Part shown: positions 32,234 through 40,322 of the stretch, piece after piece
How the letters are laid out: each line of letters begins with the position of its first letter
Numbering within the stretch: position 1 is the stretch's first letter
Origin: Cryptoclostridium sp036644995
GTDB lineage: Bacteria; Bacillota; Dehalobacteriia; UBA7702
Assembly: GCA_036644995.1 (NCBI GenBank)
Contig: JAVXOZ010000010.1
Span: forward strand, 3,790 to 67,789
DNA: 64,000 bases
Direction: 5' to 3'
Translations under genes and position numbers: made by a program
Notes under the pieces: generated by a model
The model's input: only the letters and a program-made list of their open reading frames with translations
Database searches by the model: none
What the model was told of the DNA's origin: nothing

Positions 32234-33820
32234 TTATTTATAATCGCTGAATCCCTGTTTAAAACTTTGCATAATTTCCGGAGATTCATCCATTACATAG
32301 GAACGTGCCACAGTACCATTGGTGTCACGATCGCAGCCATCCCACCAAACAGCCATTTTTATTTTGGGATAATTTGGAATTTCAGCAAACATATCTTGTA
32401 TCCATTTGTTTTTATCCCCACCCATAGATGCCGAGGAAAATTCCGTTATCATCAATGGCTCACTGAACCACTTGGCATAATTTTTATAAAGAGGCTTGTA
32501 AAGTTCCCCAAAGCTTTGCCATGTTTCCCCAATATTTTCGTAATATGTACCGGTATTGTAGGCGGTTAACCCTACTATATCCACATATTCCGAACCCGGG
32601 TAATACATTAAACTATGGTTCCAATCGAAATCCGGTTTGGATTCACCATTGGGGTTCCAAATCCAAATGGCATTATCCACATCTTCGTCACGGAATATAT
32701 CTGCCACATAGCGATAAAAATCTTTAAATATTTCGCTGTCCTTACCACATTGATACCCGGAATAGGAACACCAATCCCCATTCATTTCGTTACCTAAGCG
32801 GAAAAGCACAGGATGTTCAAATTTTTTAATGGTTTTGGCATAATCTTTAAGAAATCTATCATATTTGCCGTCTAAAATATCATAAACCATATTTTCCCCG
32901 GTGATATTGCCTTGGTCATCAATAATATCCGTTGTTTGCAAGGTAAGTTCTACAACTTTACCGTGTTTATAGGCATTTTCCAGGGTGGTTTCCCAATAAT
33001 TAATATCTGATTTTTCAGTAATGTGATTATACCAAAGCAAAACAGGAAAATCATACTGAAAATAATCTTCATATTCCTTTACTTTTTTATAATTTTTATC
33101 AATTTCCGGTTCAAAAAGACCCCATGTAAGCGTTGAGTTTTTACCAAAATATGTTTTGTAAAAATCTTTGGTTTCGGAATTCCAGTTACGGGAAGCAATA
33201 TTTTTACTTTTTGTTTTGGCGATAAAGGGCGCAGCTGAAACCGAGGTTGTTTTAAAACCTTTAATTATAAAATCGTAATCGCTTTGTTGTATAGGTTTAG
33301 AAGATTTAATAAAAACGGAATAGATTACATTTTCACCGCCAATATCCAAAACCACGTAATTATTCAAATCGTTTGAAACCCGTGAAAATTTTTCCCTTGA
33401 CCACCGTGAAACAGTTGCTATATTTTCACCATATTGTTCCTGTGCCACACTGATATTTTGGTGATCTATGGCGTTTTCCATAAAGCCATTGCTATAATTG
33501 ATGTAGGTATCTGTATTTACTTCTTTGGTAAGCTTTTGTTTATAAATTTCTATTCTTGTGCTTCTGTCAGTTAAAATAGCACAAACATCAGCGTAGGACA
33601 TATCATAGGTCATACCTTTTTTAACAGGCAATTCATAGCCTTTTACCAGATTGGTAAAAACATCGTAATCTGATTTTTCTTCTACTATATAGGTATTTTT
33701 TACAGCTTCATTTACTTCTTTTTCATCACTTTTGTTTGAGTAAACATAAATTGTTACCCCAACGCTGATTAAAATTGAAATGATAAATACTGCCATAGCA
33801 ATTTTTTGTAATACTTTCAT
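32234..33820 (-). CDS. membrane-anchored glycoside hydrolase, family GH26-like (mannanase type)
   Basis: Protein of 528 residues with an uncleaved-looking N-terminal membrane anchor (residues 5-27) and a long extracellular part. Residues about 30-190 resemble no domain I know. Residues about 200-525 look like a GH26 (beta/alpha)8 barrel: acid/base Glu345 in RLGNEMNGDW and nucleophile Glu460 in MITEFSS, with IWIWNPNG between them. GH26 enzymes cleave beta-mannans or related beta-glucans. TGGAGG precedes the ATG. No carbohydrate transporter lies beside it, so the target may be the cell's own surface polymer or a host or dietary glycan. Confidence 0.8.
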   Translation of the reverse strand: MKVLQKIAMAVFIISILISVGVTIYVYSNKSDEKEVNEAVKNTYIVEEKSDYDVFTNLVKGYELPVKKGMTYDMSYADVCAILTDRSTRIEIYKQKLTKEVNTDTYINYSNGFMENAIDHQNISVAQEQYGENIATVSRWSREKFSRVSNDLNNYVVLDIGGENVIYSVFIKSSKPIQQSDYDFIIKGFKTTSVSAAPFIAKTKSKNIASRNWNSETKDFYKTYFGKNSTLTWGLFEPEIDKNYKKVKEYEDYFQYDFPVLLWYNHITEKSDINYWETTLENAYKHGKVVELTLQTTDIIDDQGNITGENMVYDILDGKYDRFLKDYAKTIKKFEHPVLFRLGNEMNGDWCSYSGYQCGKDSEIFKDFYRYVADIFRDEDVDNAIWIWNPNGESKPDFDWNHSLMYYPGSEYVDIVGLTAYNTGTYYENIGETWQSFGELYKPLYKNYAKWFSEPLMITEFSSASMGGDKNKWIQDMFAEIPNYPKIKMAVWWDGCDRDTNGTVARSYVMDESPEIMQSFKQGFSDYK

Positions 33821-34135
33821 AAAACCTCCATATGGAAAAATACGGAAACATTCAAAACAAGCTAAATCAACCTAATTGCAACATAAATCAAAGAAAAACA
33901 GTAAAACCTGTGACCTTAAATCAATCTGTAAATCTTTTTAATATTTATTAAAATTTACTAATTTAGAATTTACTCATAAGAATTTTTAAATAATTTTACT
34001 AAACATCATAAATTTTAAACTTTTTTCAGTAATCTGCAAAATGCCATATTTAAAGCACATATTTTTTAACGAATAAATTTTAAACTACGGTTAACTAACG
34101 CCATAAATTTCAAAAAATAGTTTAAAAGCCACAGC
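33821..34135. other. 315-bp intergenic region, AT-rich
   Basis: Between the 3' end of the amino-acid transporter ATPase gene and the start of the GH26-like gene. ATAAATTTTAAACT occurs twice (near 34010 and 34075). I see no terminator, ORF or clear promoter. Confidence 0.4.
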
Positions 34136-34882
34136 TCAATCTTCCAAAGTTCTCTTTAAAAATTCTTTGGTACGTTGGTGGGTAGGGTTGCTGAAAATTA
34201 CCTTGGGGTCCCCTTCTTCCACAATGTAGCCATCATCCATAAACACAACTCGGTCTGCCACATCACGGGCAAAATTCATCTCGTGGGTAACCACCAACAT
34301 GGTTAATCCGGATTCTGCCAAGTTTTTCATAACCTTTAAAACTCCACCAACCATTTCCGGGTCTAAAGCACTGGTGGGCTCATCAAAAAGCAAAGCATCA
34401 GGCTCCATGGATAAAGCACGGGCAATAGCCACCCGCTGTTTTTGTCCACCGGAAAGTTGCGCTGGCCGTGCATCTATATACTCTGCCATCCCCACTTGAT
34501 CCAAGTAACGCATAGCGGTTTCTTTTGCCTTTTTTTTATCGTATTTTAGCACTTTTATTAAGCCAACTGTGCAATTAGCCAATACCGATAAGTTGTTAAA
34601 AAGATTAAATTGCTGGAAAACCATACCCAATTTGGTGCGATATTGAGCATCTGATATTTTGCCATCGTGGATATTTTCACCACGGTAAAAAATATCACCG
34701 CAGGTAGCAATTTCCAAAAGATTTATGCACCGCAAAAGCGTGGATTTACCCGAACCCGATGAGCCGATAATGCAAACAACCTCGCCCTCGGACACATCAA
34801 AATTTATATCTTTTAAAACTTCGTTATCACCAAAAGATTTTTGCAAATGACGAATTTCAATTACTTTTTTCTTATCGGCCAT
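34136..34882 (-). CDS. polar amino acid ABC transporter ATP-binding protein
   Basis: ATPase of 248 residues, GlnQ/HisP type. Walker A GSSGSGKSTLL (about 38-48), Q-loop VFQQFNLF, signature LSGGQKQRVAIARAL, Walker B LLFDEPTSALDPE and switch VVTHEMNFARDVADRV are all intact. GGAGG before the ATG; it overlaps the permease gene by 11 nt, so translation is coupled. Substrate is a polar amino acid, not further defined. Confidence 0.93.
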   Translation of the reverse strand: MADKKKVIEIRHLQKSFGDNEVLKDINFDVSEGEVVCIIGSSGSGKSTLLRCINLLEIATCGDIFYRGENIHDGKISDAQYRTKLGMVFQQFNLFNNLSVLANCTVGLIKVLKYDKKKAKETAMRYLDQVGMAEYIDARPAQLSGGQKQRVAIARALSMEPDALLFDEPTSALDPEMVGGVLKVMKNLAESGLTMLVVTHEMNFARDVADRVVFMDDGYIVEEGDPKVIFSNPTHQRTKEFLKRTLED

Positions 34883-35678
34883 GTCTATCCTCCACTACAA
34901 TCTCGGATTCCGGGGTAGTTTGGGAACCGTGAATAGTATATGTATCTCGCCCTGCCAGTTTACGCTCAAATATGCGTAAAATACGGGTGATAGTAAATGT
35001 CATAATCAAATAAATAACACAGGTAATCAGGAAAACCGGGAAATACTGAAAATTTGCCCCTGCAATAGCTTTTGAGGCAAAAAACAGCTCTGTTACAGCG
35101 ATTACATTTAAAACAGAGGTATCTTTAATATTAATAATAAATTCATTGCCTGTGGCAGGTAAAATATTACGCATAACTTGGGGTAAAACCACGTTTAACA
35201 TGGTTTGTCCATGGTTCATGCCAATGGAGTGAGAGGCTTCAAACTGACCTTTATCCACAGAGATAATACCCCCACGGACAATCTCAGCCATATAAGCACC
35301 GGTGTTAATGGAAACGATGACATAACCTGCAAGTATAACAGGTAGTGTAACAGAAAAAATAGTTGCCACACCATAAAAAATTACCATTGCCTGTACAATC
35401 ATGGGTGTGCCACGGAAAACTTCGATATAAATAGATAATATCACATTGATAATTTTAAAGGTGATACGTTTTAACAGAGAATCGTTAACGGAAACAGGGA
35501 TAGTACGCACCACCCCAATGAGTAAACCGATTAAAGACCCTGTAAGTGTACCGGTGATGGCAATTAACAATGTAACCCCGGCACCTTTTAAAAACATGGG
35601 CCAGTAGTTCATTAAAATGTTCCAAGACGTTGCAAAAAATCCTATATCCCCACCGGAAGCTGCTGCTAATTCAAACAT
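34872..35678 (-). CDS. polar amino acid ABC transporter permease
   Basis: Inner-membrane permease of 268 residues, HisM/GlnP family, with about five transmembrane helices. The family segment IEVFRGTPMIVQAMVIFYG and the EAA loop QFEASHSIGMNHGQTMLNVVLPQ are clear. TAGGAG precedes the ATG. A hairpin with T-run lies between it and the upstream binding-protein gene, probably lowering permease/ATPase expression relative to the binding protein. Confidence 0.92.
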   Translation of the reverse strand: MFELAAASGGDIGFFATSWNILMNYWPMFLKGAGVTLLIAITGTLTGSLIGLLIGVVRTIPVSVNDSLLKRITFKIINVILSIYIEVFRGTPMIVQAMVIFYGVATIFSVTLPVILAGYVIVSINTGAYMAEIVRGGIISVDKGQFEASHSIGMNHGQTMLNVVLPQVMRNILPATGNEFIINIKDTSVLNVIAVTELFFASKAIAGANFQYFPVFLITCVIYLIMTFTITRILRIFERKLAGRDTYTIHGSQTTPESEIVVEDRHGR

Positions 35679-35712
35679 AATTGCTCCTAAGAAAAATATT
35701 ATTTAACGTGTA

Positions 35713-35759
35713 AAAAAAGACCGAACAATAGGACCCAAGGATAAAGTCCGGTCTTTTTT
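35713..35759 (-). terminator. intra-operon terminator/attenuator after binding-protein gene
   Basis: Arms near 35713-35726 and 35746-35759 pair over 14 bp with one mismatch; GACCG/CGGTC core and a minus-strand T7 tail. Located between the binding-protein stop (35879) and the permease start (35678). Confidence 0.7.
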
Positions 35760-35878
35760 ATTTACCACATAAGCAAAAATTAAAACTTTTGCCATCAAAC
35801 AAAATAATTATACACATAGATTTAAAACCAATTTATTTTAAAGCTACATTATAATTTAAAATCTCTTTAAAATACCCT

Positions 35879-36733
35879 TTATTGGGCAGCGGGTTGATTT
35901 TTAACAGCTTGATCCATAATTTCCAAGCGTTGTTCTTCGGTGATGCCGGCTAAAACTTTATTGATATCGGCTAACAAAGTATCGTTACCTTTTTTAACAC
36001 CAACGGAAATAGCTACATCTTCAGGGGTGTAGGTAAAGCCTTGACCTTCGGCAAATTCAATGGTTTTGAAATTATCGTTGGCAGCGGCAGCGGAAAGTCC
36101 TTCAGGTCTTTCAGAAACATAGCCATCAATAACTCCGCTTTCCAAAGCAACACGCATAGCAGGGAAATCTTCCATAGGTGTTTGTTTTACCACACCGGGA
36201 ATTTGATCTACCACGCTGGCATGGAAGGTGTTTAACTGACCGGTGATTTTAGCACCTGTAAAGTCTTTTAAAGATGTTGCGTTGGCATAATCACCATCTT
36301 TTTTAACAACCATAACCAAAACGCTGTTATAGTACATATCACTAAAATTGATAATTTTTGCCCTATCTGCTGTTGCACTCATACCTGCAATAATAGCATC
36401 AATGGTGCCTGCATCCAAACCTTGGGGTAAACCATCCCAGCTGGTTTTAACAATTTCTAATTTTTTACCCATGCCATCTGCAAGCAATTTGGCAATTTCC
36501 ACATCATAACCACCGGCGTAATCTCCGCCATTGATGGCAACTGCACCGTTTTTGTTATCAATTTGTGTCCAGTTAAATGGGGCATAGCCGCACTCCATAC
36601 CAACACGGAAGGTATCTGTTTCGGCTTCTGCTGTGGTGTCTTCAGCTTTGTCCTTACCGCCACAGGCAGCAAAAGACATAGTTAGCAACATTGCCATAAA
36701 TGCCACTGTAAGAATTTTTAAAGTTTTTTTCAT
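35879..36733 (-). CDS. amino acid ABC transporter substrate-binding lipoprotein
   Basis: Solute-binding protein of the SBP_bac_3 family. I start at ATG 36733, which has GGGAGAG before it and gives a proper lipoprotein signal (MKKTLKILTVAFMAM, then LTMSFAAC with the lipidated cysteine). The open frame runs 19 codons further upstream without a ribosome binding site. The mature N-terminus FRVGMECGYAPFNW is typical of polar amino acid binding proteins, as are GYDVEIAKLLADGMGK and the DAIIAGMSAT segment. About 284 residues. First gene of the importer operon. Confidence 0.92.
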   Translation of the reverse strand: MKKTLKILTVAFMAMLLTMSFAACGGKDKAEDTTAEAETDTFRVGMECGYAPFNWTQIDNKNGAVAINGGDYAGGYDVEIAKLLADGMGKKLEIVKTSWDGLPQGLDAGTIDAIIAGMSATADRAKIINFSDMYYNSVLVMVVKKDGDYANATSLKDFTGAKITGQLNTFHASVVDQIPGVVKQTPMEDFPAMRVALESGVIDGYVSERPEGLSAAAANDNFKTIEFAEGQGFTYTPEDVAISVGVKKGNDTLLADINKVLAGITEEQRLEIMDQAVKNQPAAQ

Positions 36734-36791
36734 TTTTTCTCTCTCCCTTTCGAAAATCACTATATATAATTTAATATATATGAATATCAAT

Positions 36792-36820
36792 ATTTTCCCT
36801 CAAAATCATAAAAATGTCAA
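36792..36820 (-). promoter_or_regulatory. promoter of the amino-acid ABC importer operon
   Basis: Minus strand: TTGACA (36820-36815), 17-nt spacer, GAAAAT (36797-36792). A perfect -35 with a weak -10, 59 nt before the ATG. Confidence 0.5.
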
Positions 36821-36932
36821 GCGAAAACCAAAAATAATTAGGACTTTATTGAATATTTAGCCAAAAATTAAATCTTTTCCTTGTATATGGGATATGATAT
36901 AATAATATTAATAAGAAAATAAGGTGATAAAT

Positions 36933-38324
36933 ATGAAAATAACAACATTAAATAATCTTTTTACCCATGGAGAAAACTATTTAGATACCGTGGTAACACT
37001 GGGCGGCTGGGTTAAAACCATTCGCAATTCCAAATCTTTGGGATTTATAGAGCTAAACGACGGCACTTATTTTAATAATATACAAATAATATTTGAAGAA
37101 AATAAAATAGACAATTTTTCTGATATTGCCGCCCAAAATGTGGGTGCGGCACTTGTTATCACAGGGAAATTTGTTAAATCTCCCAATAAAAAACAACCAT
37201 TTGAAGTACAAAGTGAAAAAATAGAAGTGGAAGGAACATCTTCCCCGCAATATCCCTTGCAAAAAAAACGTCATACTTTGGAATATCTCCGCACCATACA
37301 GCATTTAAGACCACGCACCAACACCTTGGCGGCAACTTTTAGGGTGCGTTCTGCGGCATCATTTGCCATTCACCAATTTTTTAATAATGAAGGATTTATT
37401 TACGCCCACACCCCCATAATTACCGCCAGCGATTGTGAGGGTGCAGGTGAAATGTTTCGGGTTTCAACTTTAAACCCCAACAACTTACCGCAAAAAAACG
37501 GTGCTGTGGATTACAGTGCGGATTTTTTTGGCAAACCCACAGGTTTAACTGTAAGCGGTCAACTGGAAGGTGAAGCCATGGCACTGGCTTTTTCAAAAAT
37601 CTACACCTTTGGCCCGACTTTCAGGGCAGAAAATTCCAATACCCCACGCCATGCCGGGGAATTTTGGATGGTAGAGCCGGAAATTGCCTTTGGGGATTTA
37701 ACAGATGATATGGATTTAGCGGAAAAGATGATAAAAAACGTAATCAAAGAAGTGCTAAAAACTTGCCCCCAAGAAATGGAGTTTTTTAATGCTTTTTATG
37801 ATACGGGATTATTGGAACGTTTAAACAATATTATATCTGCGGATTTTGCCAGAATAAGCTACACCAAAGCCATAGAATTGTTAGAAAAAGCCGAGGTTGA
37901 ATTTGAATACCCAGTAGCTTGGGGTATGGATTTACAAACCGAGCACGAACGTTATTTAACAGAAAAAGTCTACGAAAAACCACTTTTTGTAACAGATTAC
38001 CCCAAAGAAATTAAAGCCTTTTATATGCGTTTAAACGATGATGGCAAAACCGTGGCGGCAATGGATCTTTTAGTACCCAACGTAGGCGAAATAATTGGCG
38101 GCTCCCAAAGAGAAGAAAGGCTTACACTCCTTACCCAACGCTTGGCTGAATTAAATATTAAGGAAGATGAATATTGGTGGTATTTGGAATTGCGAAAATA
38201 CGGCGGCACACGCCACGCAGGTTTTGGTTTGGGCTTTGAGCGGCTTATTATGTATATAACCGGGATGAAAAATATTCGTGATGTTATCCCCTTCCCCCGC
38301 ACCACAGGCCAGGCTGAATTTTAA
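36933..38324 (+). CDS. asnS: asparaginyl-tRNA synthetase
   Basis: Class IIb synthetase charging tRNA-Asn. N-terminal OB-fold anticodon domain (residues 1 to about 110; VTLGGWVKTIRNSK), then the catalytic core with motif 2 FRAENSNTPRHAGEFWMVEP and motif 3 GFGLGFERLIMY and the ending PFPRTTGQAEF, which marks AsnRS rather than AspRS. The GTG at 36924 is part of the AAGGTGA ribosome binding site, so the start is ATG 36933 (463 residues). No T-box leader is visible upstream. Monocistronic. Confidence 0.95.
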   Translation: MKITTLNNLFTHGENYLDTVVTLGGWVKTIRNSKSLGFIELNDGTYFNNIQIIFEENKIDNFSDIAAQNVGAALVITGKFVKSPNKKQPFEVQSEKIEVEGTSSPQYPLQKKRHTLEYLRTIQHLRPRTNTLAATFRVRSAASFAIHQFFNNEGFIYAHTPIITASDCEGAGEMFRVSTLNPNNLPQKNGAVDYSADFFGKPTGLTVSGQLEGEAMALAFSKIYTFGPTFRAENSNTPRHAGEFWMVEPEIAFGDLTDDMDLAEKMIKNVIKEVLKTCPQEMEFFNAFYDTGLLERLNNIISADFARISYTKAIELLEKAEVEFEYPVAWGMDLQTEHERYLTEKVYEKPLFVTDYPKEIKAFYMRLNDDGKTVAAMDLLVPNVGEIIGGSQREERLTLLTQRLAELNIKEDEYWWYLELRKYGGTRHAGFGLGFERLIMYITGMKNIRDVIPFPRTTGQAEF

Positions 38325-38538
38325 ATATTTAAAACTTACAATTAATTTATAAAAACTTTTGTAAAAGAGGTGCAATTTCTAAAATTTTGTTGTATAATAG
38401 TCAAAATGAAAAAATTTTACCATTAAGTATGGTATTTTAAAACCTTGTTATTTTTTTCAATTTAAGTTTATTTAAATGCGATAAACTTTAAATATAATGT
38501 GTTATTTAAACAAAATATTTTTACGGAGGCAGTGTTTA

Positions 38539-39498
38539 ATGGAAAACACTATGGTTCAAAAAAAATTGAAAGATTTAACCAAAACCTTGTGGCATGAGTA
38601 CATTATCAGTCCCAAAAATAAAGATTTTAAAGACTTTTTTAAATTGCTGGAAAAAAACTTTGTATCAATAGGTACAGGAAAACATGAGTTCGTTATTAAT
38701 CTTAAAGATTACAAAAAGTGCCTTTTAAATGATCAGGAAGCAGAAAATATTGAATTTAATATAATTGATGAATGGTACGGCTGTATAGAGGTAACCCCCG
38801 AAGTATTTGTGGTTTATGGCACAATATGGATTCGGGAAAAAGCCGATGAATATAAATCTATTTTTATTGAAATGGATACCAGATTTACCTTGATTTATAA
38901 GGTAATAGATGAAAAAATAACCTTGGTGCATATGCACCGTTCCGTGCCCAATAAAGAGCAGGCAACCGGGGAATATTACCCCACCAGCATCACCCATCAG
39001 GCTGAAGAAGCCATAGCTTTAGCCTATGAATTTAAGCAGCAATCGGAAAAAGACCTGATGACGGGAATTTACAACAGGCATTTTTTGGAAGTACATATAA
39101 ACGAGTGTTTGCAGGCACGTAATTATGGCTATTTTTATTTTTTTGATTTAGACAATTTTAAAAAAGCAAATGATACCATGGGTCATATCCATGGCGATGC
39201 TGTGATATTGCGCTTGGTGGAAATATTAAAAACAATTTTTCCCCAAGAAGCCATTATAGGCAGATTGGGCGGGGATGAATTTGTGGTTTTTGATTTTATG
39301 GAACAAACCATAGTCCATGCTGAAAAAAAAGCAAATAAAGTATTGAAGCTTTGTAAAGATAACAACCCCTGCTCCTTGGGAATTTCCAAAACTGATGCAA
39401 CGGCGGAAAGTTTTTATTCCTTATATGTTAAAGCAGATTACGCTTTATATTATGCAAAAAAACACAATAAAGGAACTTTTAGTTGGTATGAAAAATAA
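38539..39498 (+). CDS. diguanylate cyclase with N-terminal SnoaL/NTF2-like domain
   Basis: Cytoplasmic protein of 319 residues. The first 155 or so look like a SnoaL/NTF2-like sensor domain (WYGCIEVTPEVFVVYGTIWI); residues about 175-319 are a GGDEF domain making c-di-GMP from two GTP. The signature GGDEF is intact (RLGGDEFVVF), with LDNFKKANDTMGHIHGD upstream. At the inhibitory-site position nine residues before GGDEF there is Pro rather than the Arg of RxxD, so product inhibition is probably lost. ATG 38539 has GGAGG; the frame extends 14 codons upstream without support. Confidence 0.9.
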   Translation: MENTMVQKKLKDLTKTLWHEYIISPKNKDFKDFFKLLEKNFVSIGTGKHEFVINLKDYKKCLLNDQEAENIEFNIIDEWYGCIEVTPEVFVVYGTIWIREKADEYKSIFIEMDTRFTLIYKVIDEKITLVHMHRSVPNKEQATGEYYPTSITHQAEEAIALAYEFKQQSEKDLMTGIYNRHFLEVHINECLQARNYGYFYFFDLDNFKKANDTMGHIHGDAVILRLVEILKTIFPQEAIIGRLGGDEFVVFDFMEQTIVHAEKKANKVLKLCKDNNPCSLGISKTDATAESFYSLYVKADYALYYAKKHNKGTFSWYEK

Positions 39499-39666
39499 AT
39501 CATTACAAAATATATACCTAAATTGGCAATAAACTGAAATTTGCTTTTTTGTGTTTTTGTGGATAACCCACAAAGGTAAGGGATCCAATAAAATTTTATT
39601 TGGCGTTTTTTTATTATATTTAGAGTTATTACTTAAAGTTGTATTAAAAAAGTTAGGCGGTGAACC

Positions 39667-39909
39667 ATGGGTTTAGGAATTAAAAAAATTAATGTTCACG
39701 GTCTTAATCTTTACCAAGCAAAAATTAAAATAGATAGCGAAATTCGCCGTGCCACCAAAGATGTTTACCGTTTACGCATTATCCACGGCTACCACAGCGG
39801 CACCGCCATTAAGGAAATGCTGGAAGAATATGAGGGCTTTCCCAAGGTTTTACGCATTGCTCCCGGTGGCAATGATGGAGAAACAGATTTGGTTTTAAGG
39901 GAATTATAA
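39667..39909 (+). CDS. small stand-alone Smr-domain protein
   Basis: An 80-residue protein made of one Smr (small MutS-related) domain. The DLHG-like start motif is VHGLNLYQAKIKI, and the core LRIIHGYHSGTAIKEML holds the conserved H-G-x-G element. Smr domains bind nucleic acid and many have nuclease activity; MutS2 usually carries one at its C-terminus, but here it stands alone. GGCGGTGA precedes the ATG. Confidence 0.85.
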   Translation: MGLGIKKINVHGLNLYQAKIKIDSEIRRATKDVYRLRIIHGYHSGTAIKEMLEEYEGFPKVLRIAPGGNDGETDLVLREL

Positions 39910-40322
39910 TAAAAATAACCCACTATTTAAAATAATATTCCTAATTCTATATGCTAATTTCAATGATATCTAAATAATAGCTGCTTTAAAAATTAACCGC
40001 AAAATTAAATATTTATCTAATTTATAATTTTGTGGTTTTAAAATTTTTCAGTTTTTCACGATAATTACATATTATACTTTGAGTGCCAAAATATTGTAAA
40101 ATATTTAAACAATTATTAAAAATATTTACATATATTAAGAGGAAAAACTTAACAAATGTAGAATAATGTATTGTTATGAAAAAATTCTTGGACAAAAATT
40201 TAAAAATTTAATTAAGGAAGTGATGCTTGAAAAGTTGAAGTTTTAGCGGTTCAATTCATCCATGTTTTACAAGTATTTTTTTGATCTATGTTAAGTGAAT
40301 ATTTTAAGGAGGGATTTTTTTA
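39910..40322. other. 413-bp region upstream of the second SLH/PHP gene
   Basis: AT-rich leader ending in AAGGAGGG before the ATG at 40323. It contains AT-rich inverted words but no array, riboswitch or convincing -35/-10 pair. A long untranslated leader is possible. Confidence 0.4.

Noticed and set aside
36791..36932. T-box leader for asnS
   Set aside because: The upstream region is only 140 nt and lacks the conserved AGGGTGGNACCGCG element and a terminator hairpin.
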